Made by a program: the position numbers and the translations under genes. A model generated the notes under the pieces. That model ran no database searches and had not been told where the DNA came from. It worked only from the letters and a program-made list of their open reading frames with translations. From Gamsiella multidivaricata (taxonomy: Eukaryota; Mortierellomycota; Mortierellomycetes; Mortierellales; Mortierellaceae), in contig NW_026251743.1 of the NCBI RefSeq assembly GCF_025024155.1, positions 248,001 to 312,000 of the forward strand: DNA of 64,000 nucleotides, in the 5' to 3' direction. This document shows, one piece after another, positions 1 to 10,935 of the stretch (positions are counted from its first letter, which is position 1; each line of letters starts with the position of its first letter).

Positions 1-642
1 GCTGCAACGACCGCATACAACAAGAACAGCAAGAAGCAGCAAGAGCGTGATAGGATCCGCGCTGGAGCCGCCGCTGCTGCACCGAAACCCATTCGATGGG
101 TTTGTCCTAACAACGAGACCCACATCCGAGGTCTACCCTGTATTGCCGGGACCCGATCAATGCTCAAAGGCGACGAGTATTATGACCGCTCTCCGGATCT
201 GACCTGGAGCATCAGCGATTTATGCCGTGGCATCACACCCGTCAGCCTTATCAAGGAGTGGGGCAGTCTATTTACCTCGCCATCGTCGATTGCGCGCCAG
301 GTCATTCACAAGTTCGTCGGCTTTATTGAGGAAAAAGCTACGGAGCTGATCTGGAAACCACGCTGCAAGGCCACCATTGCTCGAGAGCGAGAATGGGGGA
401 TCACAGCCAAGATGAAACGAACTCCATACAAGGGACCGAGAGGGGACTGGAGTGATGGGTATGGATACATTAGCGACGATGACCAATGTCCGTGTGGTGC
501 ATTACTCGCTGACCATGTAAACGGGAGCTGCCCTGGCCCCGTGCTTGACCCAGACGCAGCGGATCGGACGCTGCTGGATTGCCTGCAAGGGAGGAGGCGG
601 TTGACAACTATGGAGGGGATGGGAAAGATACCCTTCCTGTAA
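1..642 (+). mobile_element. C-terminal end of a LINE-type retroelement ORF2 (truncated by window edge)
   Basis: An open frame runs from the first base of the window to a TAA at 640-642, with no start codon required, so this is the 3' end of a longer coding region. The last 120 residues contain a basic stretch around WKPRC and GITAKMKR. This is followed by a Cys/His cluster of the form CPCG-x8-H-x4-C, ending about 35 residues before the stop. A basic 'W.PRC' helix followed by a CCHC-like knuckle is typical of the region after reverse transcriptase in fungal non-LTR retrotransposons. The reverse transcriptase domain itself would lie to the left of the window. T-rich repeats follow at 807-955. 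Family assignment is inference; a captured host gene cannot be excluded. Confidence 0.5.
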
Positions 643-806
643 CAAGGTGTTTTCAGCTTTTAACACACTGATGAGGTGTGGCAATTGTTGCGCAGGCCCT
701 AGGGGCAGGCCCGGGGAATGTGACCTGTCAACTGGCGACTGTGGATCGGTTCCGCTTTGGTGGTGAGGATAGCGATAGTAGATCTTTGCTAGTTAGTCTG
801 ATAGAT

Positions 807-955
807 TCGCAGAGTCAATTGACTTTTTTTTTTTTTTTATTAACATAAATCCCCATGAGCACTTCGCAGAGTCAATTGACTCGAGAGACTTTTTTTTTTT
901 TTTTTTTTTTTTTATTAACATAAATCCCCATGAGCACTCAATTGACTCGAGAGAC
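807..955. repeat. T-rich tandem repeat with conserved ataaatccccatgagcac unit
   Basis: Two head-to-tail copies of a unit of about 57 and 73 nt begin with cgcagagtcaattgact, continue through a run of 15-23 T, and end with ataaatccccatgagcac (845-862 and 920-937). A third partial copy (caattgactcgagagac) ends at 955. A run of A follows at about 966-984. The same core, with two changes, recurs at 17121-17138 beside a transposase. The two copies differ mainly in T-run length and an inserted cgagagac. Confidence 0.85.
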
Positions 956-1310
956 AATTTGTTATAAAAAAAAAAAAAAAAAAAGCGCGATCTATAAATG
1001 CATATATTGCCCTGAAATATTCTCTTAGTGCATGGCCTTAGACTCTGTGCAAGATTACCGATCTGGGCGAAGCATTTGCAAAGAGCTGACAACCACAATA
1101 AACTTGCGTTCTATCGTGATCTCAAACAAAGAATCATCAAAGCACCGAGCCTTGTGCGTTGCACGCTGCAAAGCTTATATTCTCTCATACACGTCTTGAA
1201 AAAAGAAAGATGTATTTAAATGATTGATTAAGCTGTGGATTTATTCGTTCCACTCATCTAAAGATCATACTGAAATGCGGTATATGTGTTTGTTGTCGCA
1301 GTTGATCAAT

Positions 1311-1586
1311 CTACAGGCGATCGCGAGAGTAGGCTTTAGTAAAGCCCTGGCCCTCCTTGATGGTCATCAACTTGAGTTGGGTCTCCTGGTCGATGTGCAG
1401 CCAGGGATGAGGGTTGTTCTTGCGGTCCCAGGTAACATCGGGTCCACGAGCGAGACGAGTGACATACCAGCCAGCACCACCAATAGCGACACCGAGGACG
1501 GCATAGATGGGGATAACCTCGACACGGAACCAGGTCCTGAGGACAGAGGGTGCCTTCTTGGCAGCGTGAGTGGCAACAGTGGACAT
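1311..1586 (-). CDS. B12D/MLRQ-type mitochondrial inner-membrane protein (NDUFA4-like)
   Basis: An intact single-exon frame of 91 codons runs from ATG at 1586 to TAG at 1311. After a short basic N-terminus there is one hydrophobic segment (about residues 24-40, IPIYAVLGVAIGGAGWYV). It is followed by TRLARGPDVTWDRKNNPHPW, which matches the B12D/NADH-ubiquinone reductase MLRQ family pattern in which a single membrane span precedes an R-x-P-[DE]-V-x-W-[DN] box. Members are small respiratory-chain proteins of complex I or IV in the inner mitochondrial membrane. Length fits the family (80-95 aa). A plausible AATAAA for this strand lies at 1240-1245 (tttatt on the plus strand). Function beyond the family is inference. 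Confidence 0.8.
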   Translation of the reverse strand: MSTVATHAAKKAPSVLRTWFRVEVIPIYAVLGVAIGGAGWYVTRLARGPDVTWDRKNNPHPWLHIDQETQLKLMTIKEGQGFTKAYSRDRL

Positions 1587-4500
1587 AACAACGGGTATTT
1601 TTTTATGGATGAGGAGGGAGAAGGATGAAGAGGAGGAGATAATGGAGTGACGACTGTAGTGGTAAGGGTGCCAGGAACCGACATCAGCTTTTATACGTTC
1701 TTTTTCAATTCCGACTTGGCTGCTGTACCCTAAATGGCATTATTACTAAGATGAGTGATTCGTCAGTGCTCCGCTTCTCAGCGAGAAAAGAAAAAAAAAT
1801 TACCAAAACAGTAGTGCCTAGCTGCCTGTGCAATCACAGCTCAGTCTGCAAAAGATTCATCCTCGCGTGCGACAGGTGCATACTTCTGCCAAAGCGCCTT
1901 TGCGCCGGGGTATGATTTGCTGTGCACGTTTCATGCGGAGCACTCCCCAACCCCACCAATGATCATCTGTCTGAGCGCGAATCATTTCGAACTCAGGGGC
2001 AGATGTTCTTTTGGTGGCAATAGAAACGATCAAAGGTATTTAGGACCGTAAAAAGAGTATCGATTCTGCTGTGCCACCAAGATCTGTGGCTAAAGCTAGC
2101 CCATGTCAGTGTAATAGCACCAGGAGCAAGGAAAATTGATCAAGCCAGCAGATAAGACCACCTCTTGAAAAATGAAAAGAACAATAAAAGGAAGTTAGGA
2201 AACCCTACCGACGCTCGAAGAATGAAAAGCACATGAGAAGAGAGAACGTACCAACAAAGAAAAGTGCCCTTCTTTGAGGGAAACACTAGCTTATTTGTTT
2301 GTTTCCTTTTTTTTTTTTTTGAAATGAACCACATCTAAGTGAAAAGCATATCCTATAACAGCTCTTAATAACCCTCTCAAAGTAACAACAAGACCAACAA
2401 AAGGACACAACGGTAGGCTGCAGTAGGCGATATGGCTTTGTGCGCATGTATTCGGTACAACCCTAGACCAATGGGGAGGAGTTGCCGTGGCGCGCTGCAT
2501 GCATGTTTCCTGGCGACTGTGATTATGAGGTCCGTATCAGTCATTTCTCGCCTTCATACGAATGGGAAAGGTTGGATTGGCACGCGGCATCCCCACACAC
2601 CAGCAAAGACGCCGAGGATATGGGCAGCTCGCCATCGTTTAGGTTCCTTACAGGGTCAGAGAACGGACCTCTTTTCGTTTTGCATTGTTGGAATTGTACC
2701 ACTATCTAAGGTTCAAGGACTGGGTCTTGGGCCATTTCGGTGGGCGACCACCATGGACCACTGAAGCTCTGCAGTCGGCGGAAGTGAGAGTGAGCAAACG
2801 GGAACAAGTCGATTTTTTCTTCTTGTGCACTATCACGCGTTTACTGCATGCATACATGTACACACAGACACAAACACGGCTCATCTCCCCTCTTCTGCTT
2901 CTTATTAGTGCCTCATTTGTTCTTTTTCTCACCACTCGTCGCTGGTCTTTTGCAGCTCCAAGCATGTGGGCAATGCAGAAGGAGTGTAGAGGGTAAGACA
3001 TAGAACATAAACCCCACCGTATTGACTCGACCCGAACAGCAATAATGAATTTACCTAGTGATAAGCAGGGGGCAGCAAGAATCCTCCTAGCTGATCTCCA
3101 GAATCCGACCAGTCGCACTCATGTCACCTTGTGTGCTGCATGGTCGAGTGAACGGAGCGGAAAGGTTGGGTCGAGAGAAATGTGGTTTGCTGCTTCAGGA
3201 CTGATCCTTGATTCTGATGATACACAAGCGCTCTGACTACAGTGCGGGTTCTGAACGTGTATAGCCTTCAGAGCAGGCCCGGGCAAGTGGACGATGACAC
3301 AGACCAAAACCAAACAAAGGGCTCTAAAAGATAGCGCCTTTCCATGCAGAAGTGGGGAAAAGGGTGGAGAGAGAAAAAAACCATTGAGGACAAGGGTCGG
3401 CGCCTGGCCCTCCATGGCCCTCCATCCATCATCTTATTTGTTCTTTTTTGCATTGCAGACCGCATCGGAGTAGACTGTGCACCTTTCCGCCCATTTCATA
3501 TGATAAGGAGGGGGTTGAGGGCGGAGCATCCATTCTCCAAATTTTTTCTACGGATGCCCATCCCCTTGAGGCCAAAGGCCACATACATAATCAGCCAAGC
3601 CAAGTCTGCAGCTTGCAGCTTGGCGAGAGAGGCGATAAGATACCAGAAAAACGAGAGAGATACAAAACAGGGTACCACTCCATCCTTGGTGCCTATTTTT
3701 TGGTGCTCCTTGCCTCCTCTTCGTTAGTGTCTTTAAAGGACCAGGGTCCTGCCTCCAGCCCTCTCTTTCTTTCTTGCTTCCCTCCTCCGCACTCACACGG
3801 ACACCTTCTCCATCCGCCCTTTTGCTCTGTATATCTACATCGTCTTTGTGTTTCCACATTTCCTTTGTTGTTGGCAGGGCTGAGAAGAGGCTACACGCTG
3901 TCGTATACTATATTCTCGACCTGGTCGCACCTGTTGTGTTTATCGCTATCTTTTTTGCAGCACCTTCAGCACCTGAAGCGCGTCGTTGCCCTACGGCTGC
4001 ATGTTTATAATTATTCGTGTCATCCAAGCGCCTTTTTTTTTTGTCTTGTCTTTTCTTTCAATTGAGCACACGGTTCAGCAAGAGCTTCTTAACTTTCATA
4101 CCGCGTCTTTCTTCTGATACTTCTTCATCCTTGTTGTATTCTTTTGGTATATCTTTTATATCCCTCTGCCTCTTTCCTCCCTTTATATGGTGTCGCAGTG
4201 GACCTGGATTGGATCCCTCTTCGCCTTATCGCTACGTTCCTTTTTGTTCATCAATTGGTAGTTAGACTTGCTGCTATTTGTTATCTTCATCCTTGAATTT
4301 GCTTTGATTGTCCCTCTGCATCGCACCTCTTGAAAAAGTCTGCATCCTTGATCGGTCGGACAGGGAGTGCCTTTTTTTTCTTCGTCATCGTTCCTCCACT
4401 GCACTTGTTCATTCCAAGAGCAAGACCAAGACCCAAGACGGAAGATCAAGTGTCTCAAGCCTAGTTATGTTGACAACACAGATCCAGGTCCTGCTCTACG

Positions 4501-5354
4501 TGGGAAACATTCAGGTGCGAGCTTTTCTGTTGCCCCCTTGCCTATGCATGATGCGGACTAAAAATAAAAAACATAAAAACGAGATTGCTTGAAGCATGAA
4601 CACGTGCCATGGACACTACTAACACCTCTCTCGCATTGACTTTCTGCCCATGCTCCATGCCCTCCCCCTTCTTTTGTGTTCCGCTGCGGTGGATGTTGTT
4701 CCCATTGCTTACCATATACGGACAAAATGCGCGCTATTTTTGGTTGGTCTTCCGTGGCATCCTGCCGTCGGCATGGGCTGTGTCTGTACTTCTCGATCCT
4801 TCTCTGTCCCAATTGCTCCTCGTTTCGCCGATTTGATTGCCGACATATATATATGGTGACAACAGCTCGTGAGCTGCTCCGTCTTCGTCCCCATCCCCAA
4901 CATCGTCGTCAAGTCCCACCAGACCCTCGAGGCCATCCTGCCATATCTGCCCCTGTCCCTCACAGCGACTACAGCCGATCCAGACGAATCTTCGGAACAG
5001 CAGCAGCAGCTCCTTACTGCATCCTCATCTCCCTCTTCAGGAGACTCGCAAGCACTGGTACCATCATCTTCTCCATCGTCGCCAACTGCCCCAACTCCTT
5101 CTGCCCTGGTTCTCTCCTCCAAGGCATCCGACCTCAGTCTCAGGAACAGACGAACACGTGAAGGCGCCTCTATTTCCGGTACTACAAGTCCCAGTGGGGG
5201 TCAAGATACCAATCGAATCAGCCCCGACTGCTCCATACCTGCAACAACCTGCATCAAGATCTCGCTCCAGCCCACACCCACCTTCAAGTTCGTCAAGCCA
5301 AAGTGTCCGCATCTGCACCAGAAGCACAGGAACCAACGCCACATCCGACAGCAG

Positions 5355-5410
<56 letters not shown>

Positions 5411-5504
5411 ACGCTCTCGCTCTCATTCACACTCTCATTCGCATCCCTCTCATTCACGCCCTCATTCGCACCCCCATTCTCATCGGCGAACCAACATCCA
5501 CCAT
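1587..5504. other. Long stretch without a supported gene; CT-rich upstream region of the CBM48 gene
   Basis: Open frames here are short, lack family resemblance and show no consistent splice structure. From about 3700 to 4860 the plus strand is strongly pyrimidine-rich, as seen before other genes in this window. It probably contains promoter and 5' UTR (possibly with an intron) of the gene starting at 5505. No transposon or RNA gene was recognised. Confidence 0.5.
5349..5411. repeat. CAG/CAA repeat upstream of, or in, the CBM48 gene
   Basis: A run of 21 consecutive CAG or CAA triplets is in frame with the CBM48 protein. It is followed by a CT-rich stretch reading as alternating Ser/His. Because no in-frame ATG lies between the upstream stop at about 4857 and the ATG at 5505, the repeat is more likely 5' UTR than a polyglutamine tract, unless an upstream exon supplies the start. 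Confidence 0.8.
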
Positions 5505-7448
5505 ATGGCCCCACTTGAATATTCCCCTCAACCCGCCCTCTCCTCTACCCCCTCTTCCTCCACCTCAGGCGTAATCATCCTCAAGTTTTCATACCCAGTC
5601 CCCTCCAATACCCCTGACTCGCCCTCCAAAATCCCAGACGTCGTTCAGGTCACTGGCACCTTCAATGGTTGGAAGCGCAGCGATCCTCTAACCCGAAACC
5701 AAGAGACCTCTCGTTTTGAAGGCGAAATTCCAGTTGCAGTCGACAGCATCCGAGAGCAGGATCAGGGCCAGGGTGCAGTGAATAACACTAAAAAGATCCT
5801 ATTCAAGTTTGTGCTGGATGGAGCCCAATGGGTCACGGATCCACAGCAGGAGCTGGAGAGGGATCGCGCCGGAAACCTGAATAACGTTCTCTTCTTGAGC
5901 ATAGCAGCTGGCACAACCAACACTGCAGCTTTTGCAACGGCAGAGGAGCAAGACAAGAAGCTCGAGGATGTTACGCCGACAACTGCTGCAGCAACAGCCT
6001 TCACATCCGTCGAAAAGGAAGAGTCGGAGGAGGAGAGGATCGCACGATTGAAGCAAGAAGAAAATGATGATGCTGTAATCCGTCAATTCGGAGGTGGAAT
6101 GTGGGGCGCGCCTTCCTTTGCCGTGAATGATCCTGTCGACCTGCCCGAGCACTTTGTCGCAGCTCCAGAGCAAGCCGAGACCTTGGCCGAGACTGATATC
6201 GGTACAGAGGAACCGCCTGTCGAGAGTGCCTCGGTCCCTGCTGCTACTGCTGTCGCTCCTGTCGAAGACGTCAAGGTCGAGCAGCCTCAATTGGTCAAGG
6301 AGAGGGTCGTTGATACCCAGGTAGTCTCCGAGAATGTGATGAAGAAAACAGAAGAGGAGGATGAGGATGATAAAATCATTAAGGAACTTGGTCGCGGCTT
6401 TTGGGGAACACCTTATTTCCAAGTCAATGACACTACCGCGTTGCCGGAACCCTTTTCCGGAATTGCCGCTGTCGCTGCCAAGTCGGACGAATTGCCATCG
6501 GAATCAGAGACCGTTATCGTTACAGAGAAGGAAGCCACAGTCGTCAAGGACATGGTCTCTGCCACAGTTAGTGGCAGCTTGATCAAGACAGTCGTCCAGA
6601 CCACGGAGGATACGGTCATCGAGGACCCCGATGGTACATTTTTGGAGGAGTCAATCACCACCAGTGTCCGGGAAACGCTCTCGGGTGAACTCCAGGAGTC
6701 CGTGACGGAGATGATCGAGACCGTCGAAGAGGAGAAGGTCCCAGCATCTGGAATTGAAGTGACTGAGACTGAGACTGCGATTGCGATCCAGGCCGAAGAT
6801 GGCGTCGAGACGACGGTCATCGAGGACACCTTCACCTTCACTGACGGACCCGTAGTTGACGCCGATAGCCTTCACTCACTCACTACTGCCGTCAAACCCA
6901 TCAAACGAGGTGAGAGCTTTATTGTTGAGCAATCGCCCGAGGTGGTTGTGGAGTCACCAACTGCAGCTGAGTCCGAGGTCCTTGCAACTGTAGGAGATAC
7001 AAGACCTCAGATCGATGAGTCCGTCGACCCTGCGCCCTCTCCCATGAGCACCCAGACCAGCAGCGTAGCAAATAATGTGCAACCAATCAGCGTTGACAGC
7101 AGTAAGATCAGTCTTGTAGGAGGCGACGAGCAGAATACAGTGCTGTTGCAGAGCCTGTCTATCTCTGCAATGCCATTGAAGAACAAAGTCGTTGTAGGAT
7201 TAGCTGGAGACGCAAAACCGACGGCGGATCTTTCAGTAGCGACGCACATGGACGTGACTACAGCACCTGCAAAAAATTCGTCAACGTCTGCGTCGATTGC
7301 GTCGTCTGGAGCGAGTGCAGATGTGCCTTCTTCGGGCGTGAACTCGATCTTGACGTCGTCGACAGGGCTCACGGAGAAGACGGAAAATACGGAGAAGCTT
7401 GCAAAGCGAAAGTCAATCTGGAAGAAGATCAAGAAGGTGCTTTCTTGA
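5505..7448 (+). CDS. CBM48 / AMPK-beta-type glycogen-binding domain protein (Crp1/Mdg1-like)
   Basis: From ATG 5505 to TGA at 7448 the frame encodes 647 aa. Residues about 20-134 form an AMPK1/CBM48 module: an IILKFSYP strand, then VVQVTGTFNGWKRSDPL with the FNGW sugar-contact signature, then ILFKFVLDGAQWVTDP. Yeast Mdg1/Crp1 also carry this module right at the N-terminus, which is why 5505 is preferred. The rest is acidic and low-complexity. It includes two copies of a short motif, GGGMWGAPSFAVND (about residue 195) and GRGFWGTPYFQVND (about residue 294), and ends in a basic amphipathic tail (KRKSIWKKIKKVLS). The frame is open upstream to about 4860 without an ATG, so a spliced upstream start, for example from ATG 4853, cannot be excluded. 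Cytosolic role in glycogen or signalling is inference. Confidence 0.8.
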   Translation: MAPLEYSPQPALSSTPSSSTSGVIILKFSYPVPSNTPDSPSKIPDVVQVTGTFNGWKRSDPLTRNQETSRFEGEIPVAVDSIREQDQGQGAVNNTKKILFKFVLDGAQWVTDPQQELERDRAGNLNNVLFLSIAAGTTNTAAFATAEEQDKKLEDVTPTTAAATAFTSVEKEESEEERIARLKQEENDDAVIRQFGGGMWGAPSFAVNDPVDLPEHFVAAPEQAETLAETDIGTEEPPVESASVPAATAVAPVEDVKVEQPQLVKERVVDTQVVSENVMKKTEEEDEDDKIIKELGRGFWGTPYFQVNDTTALPEPFSGIAAVAAKSDELPSESETVIVTEKEATVVKDMVSATVSGSLIKTVVQTTEDTVIEDPDGTFLEESITTSVRETLSGELQESVTEMIETVEEEKVPASGIEVTETETAIAIQAEDGVETTVIEDTFTFTDGPVVDADSLHSLTTAVKPIKRGESFIVEQSPEVVVESPTAAESEVLATVGDTRPQIDESVDPAPSPMSTQTSSVANNVQPISVDSSKISLVGGDEQNTVLLQSLSISAMPLKNKVVVGLAGDAKPTADLSVATHMDVTTAPAKNSSTSASIASSGASADVPSSGVNSILTSSTGLTEKTENTEKLAKRKSIWKKIKKVLS

Positions 7449-7492
7449 ACCAGGCGCGCATACAACTCGTACACGTATCTACAAAAAAAAAA

Positions 7493-7498
7493 AATAAA
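7493..7498 (+). terminator. Poly(A) signal of the CBM48 gene
   Basis: AATAAA lies 45 bp after the stop codon, inside an A-rich stretch; position and sequence fit a polyadenylation signal. Confidence 0.55.
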
Positions 7499-7689
7499 GA
7501 TATCCTTTGTTTTTATCTTACATTTTGAGCGCATGATCTAGCCTGTCTGCATAAGAGAAAAAAGTATATAATCAGGACCCACTCCTGGCATCCCACAAGA
7601 ACGCGGGTTCTCTTTGAAATGCAGCTGCCGTGCTGCCAGATTCATGCCTTAACACATAATAATCCGATACAGGTAAAGATATCAGTTGG

Positions 7690-8634
7690 TCAATCTCGAG
7701 CGGAGAAGAGCACGTCGGGCTTTCTGTCCCTTGGATGTCTGCTAGATTCTTCGTTTCCACTAAGTTCTTCGTCCTCTTGCAGCTGAGTAAGAGTCCCGCG
7801 CTGGTGCCGCTCAATACTCATCTGAAGATACTTTTCGTGCGCTCGAACTTGGCGCACCTCGTGGCTAGAGGGTATTCGAAGCCGTGGGAGCCGCGGCCGT
7901 GAGAAGCGACGTGACCACGTCGCCCACCAAGGCGCTTTATCTTGCCTCTGCTGTGTGCAACCCGGCGCCAAGGAGAGTGATACACTACCGTAATTATTCG
8001 CTTCCACTTCCGTCGTTGCAGATGCTGTTTTTAGTGAAGTCAGCGAAGGTGAAGCGATAGATCCGTGAGCCTTATATTCACACAGCGAAACGATTAGCCT
8101 TTCACGCAACTGCGTCGTCCATGACTTTTTGCGATCCTCGATTCGCTTGCGCCTTCTAAGGTATCGGTGTTCTAGTTGGCTGTACACATCTTCTTCGAGA
8201 TGTTGGGGCAACATTTGTGGATGACCAATACGCTGATGCTAAGGACAAGAATGATGACGAGGTCGCTGGTTGCCTGGCTGATGAGCTGTGCATCTTTCGC
8301 CATCCAGCCGCAAGATCCTTGACAGAGACGAGCGTTCATTAGGTCTGGATACAACACTCCTGGCACCGGTCGTGTCTGCGAGTAGACCTGTGAAGAGGAG
8401 CGACTCCAGCGACGGATGAGCGGATTCGATGGTTAGAGTAGTCTCTCCTCCGTTTCTTGTGCGGTAGTGGGTCTGACGGTTCTTTTCGAAGAAGCTGGCT
8501 AGGACCTTCTTGGACGGAGGGTTGGTGGATAGTCCGACGTCGAGAGTCGGCGTCTTCGCTTTAGAGACGTCTCCAGGCGCTACTACACATGGATTCGAGA
8601 GCGTATCTGAAGTGTGCGTGGTGGACAAGGACAT
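7690..8634 (-). CDS. Uncertain multi-exon gene of unknown family, possible membrane segment
   Basis: A frame starting at ATG 8634 (MSLSTTHTSDTLSN...) runs to about 8239. It is succeeded by a different frame from about 8214 to a stop at 7690 that is rich in Arg, Glu and Leu (helical start QHLEEDVYSQLEHRYLRRRK). Between them a third frame reads DLVIILVLSISVLVI, a possible membrane span, around 8220-8262. One or two short introns are needed to join them, but no pair of sites with a good consensus closes the phase convincingly. No family is recognised. The exon limits are therefore provisional, and the region could also be a decayed gene. Confidence 0.3.
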
Positions 8635-9169
8635 GAGTCAATCGGATATGTCTTGAGTGGAGTGTGGTTTGTGAGTTTATGGACCCTGGCGGCTTCTTGT
8701 ACCCCCTCACATACTTATATGCCCCATAGGCCCTTATTCAGCAGGCGTTCTCGCAACGACATAAGACCCTTTTACTTTTTCGTTTCTGTGGTCATTTTAT
8801 TTAGAAGGAATGACCACATCAATGATTTGCTTTGAACTATGCTTGAATTGGGCGAAGCTTTCGTTCAAAATAAATCGTCGTGCCTATTTTACATACCTAG
8901 CTCTGCGAGTCCGATTTATTGATTGTAGTAATATCAACTGGCTGAGCTCATAACGAATCGAAAACCTGGTGGGTAGCTTTCATACGGAACGGATAAGTTC
9001 GACCAGCCAGTTGTTCCACCAACGCCAGCCCCTGGATCCATATTAAAAACTGGTGACAAATGCGTACCTGACTCTGTTGCAAAATGATCGTGGTAACCCT
9101 GAATGCTCAAGATGGTGCACGTCGCTATTCTGAAGCTGTTTCGGGGCTGTCCGGAGCTTGTCTAGGATA

Positions 9170-9189
9170 TCTTTGCGACCCGTTTCGCT
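9170..9189 (+). repeat. 20-bp word shared with 19165-19184
   Basis: tctttgcgacccgtttcgct occurs here and, identically and in the same orientation, just after the broken transposase at 19165. The flanks also share loose similarity (tgcc, atctatgccag versus atctacgccag). This suggests a common transposon end. Confidence 0.7.
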
Positions 9190-9720
9190 ATGCCGATAAG
9201 CCAGCTATCTATGCCAGGAGAAAAAAGGGATGTTTCTGGCCATAGACATCATAATAAACTTAGGTCCAGGTGTAGAAACCATAACACTCTACTGAAGAGT
9301 CCTTCGAATCGATTAATATAAACAACAGCAAAGGTACAATGGATCTTTGAGCTCAAATATTGGGTAGTTAGCTAGTCCCCTCGTGCAAAGCAAATGGCAC
9401 TCCATACAAGGATCAATCTTTTTGAACCCTATGGCGTGGTTGGTTTTGCTGGATGGTCAGCAAGCCCTCTTTGGCCGACCAAAAAAGAAAAAAAAGTTTT
9501 TGGCATCAAAATGTTGTCCGACTCGATTGCTGTACATTCCAGAGAGTGCCAGAGAGTAATCATTCAGTCGTCGTCATGTATAGCGAAATCGCACTTTAGT
9601 CAGTACTTAAGAAACAGCATCTTTCACAGAAAGCACGGGCACTAGGGGCACTAGGTTGTTTGAGTGTAAAATGGCTCCTACTTCCTTCAGCCTATATTTT
9701 TTGTACTATTTTTTTTTTCG

Positions 9721-9721
<1 letters not shown>

Positions 9722-9749
<28 letters not shown>
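9722..9749. repeat. (GA)14 microsatellite
   Basis: Uninterrupted GA dinucleotide array of about 28 bp in a gene-free stretch. Confidence 0.95.
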
Positions 9750-9753
<4 letters not shown>

Positions 9754-10115
9754 ATTTGGAAATAACGGAGATTCCTTCCTCTGTTTTTAGTCCTGAACAG
9801 GATGGCATTTAAAGGTTCGTTGATCGATTTACATCCGGTAACGCGAGGATGGCACTGGAGCTCGGATGGCAGAAGTGGCAAGAAACCGATCCGTGCCCCT
9901 GTCCTTTAGGCCTCATATATAGCATGTTTTTTTGAGTCTAGGCCACTGCAAACTACACCAGATCAGGTATTAATGTGGCAGAAGTAAAATAAATCCATGA
10001 AGACGGAAGCCGTTCCAGAATCACACTGGAAAATATCTTTCTTTGTCTGAGCACCATTTCATATGAGATGGCGGAGACCGATGATGTGTTTATTGTCCAG
10101 AAGACATTGGTTCTG

Positions 10116-10809
10116 CTAAAGGTGTCCTCGGATGTGTTGAAAGCGATGTGTGGCATTGTATGCACGCTTGCCTCTCTGCTTAAGTGGTGCAAGCATTCTC
10201 CAAGTGAATGAGATAATCCTGTCAAAGAGTTTGTCCGTATATGGATCCCGGATTGAGCAGGTAGTTGTTCGTGTCGTTCCTGTCAATGACCTCGTGTACA
10301 CCGGACTGCACTCGTATTCTGTGATCGCATCCCTTAAAGGAACATCGTAACGAGGGTTGGATACTGGATTCGGGCATCGTGCTGTGTGGGCACTTTGCTG
10401 TTTCCGCAGGTAGATCGGTGCCTTCCGTGCACTCTCCATTGTTTCGATGCCGACTGGAATATCGATGACCTTGCGCCCATACTTGTCAAGCTCTGCATGC
10501 TCTAGGACTAGGAGAATGAAAAGCAAAGCAGACCAGACACCAAAATAGAAATAAAATACCTTTTCCACGTCCCTCAACTGTCGTGATGAACTTGGGTGAA
10601 GCAAGCTCCTTTGCGATGTGCTCGGCGTGCTGTATGTCTTCTTCGGAGACGCCATCCTCTCCTTCATCTTCACTGCCATCATCTTCAGATGTCGAGTGGG
10701 CTTCTGGCTGGACATCAGTCTCGCCATCCTGCACAACATCCTGCATGGTCGCCCTCTCTGACTGCTGTTGTGCTGGAGGTGCCAAGCCAACTTGTCCAAG
10801 ATAGCCCAT
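10116..10809 (-). CDS. Two-exon gene of unknown family in the accessory island
   Basis: Exon 1 (10809-10560, first ATG; the frame is open further up to 10935) and exon 2 (10492-10116) join in phase through an intron with a GTATTT donor and a GCAG acceptor, giving about 208 aa. The N-terminal half has a Ser/Glu/Asp-rich linker (STSEDDGSEDEGEDGVSEED), then a short helix HAEHIAKELASPKF. The C-terminal half is basic (TDKLFDRIISFTWRML near the end). No family is recognised. It lies in the island with CRN and transposase remnants and may be a partial copy of a repeated gene; a truncated upstream portion is possible because the frame stays open before the first ATG. Confidence 0.4.
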
Positions 10810-10935
10810 ATTAGGGTAGATAAACTTGCGGAACACGCGTAAACATAACCGAATTAAGGACTCAAGGACCCCAGCTGGTATAACAGAGTAATCTCCCGGG
10901 ACAGCGAGTCGCAACAATCCTAGATGGATGAGCAA

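Larger units (their letters stand above)
8635..10115. other. No supported gene; contains an island-border repeat and a GA microsatellite
   Basis: Only short frames without recognisable products occur. A 20-bp word at 9170-9189 is repeated at 19165-19184. A GA dinucleotide run lies at 9722-9749. Confidence 0.5.

Noticed and set aside
807..955. CRISPR-like array
   Set aside because: Only two full copies with homopolymer variation, no unique spacers, eukaryotic context.
5064..5426. Poly-Leu frame opposite the CAG/CAA repeat
   Set aside because: Product of reading the repeat on the other strand.
4869..5504. N-terminal extension of the CBM48 protein from a GTG at 4869
   Set aside because: Eukaryotic genes need ATG; no in-frame ATG exists before 5505, and homologues begin just before the CBM48 domain.
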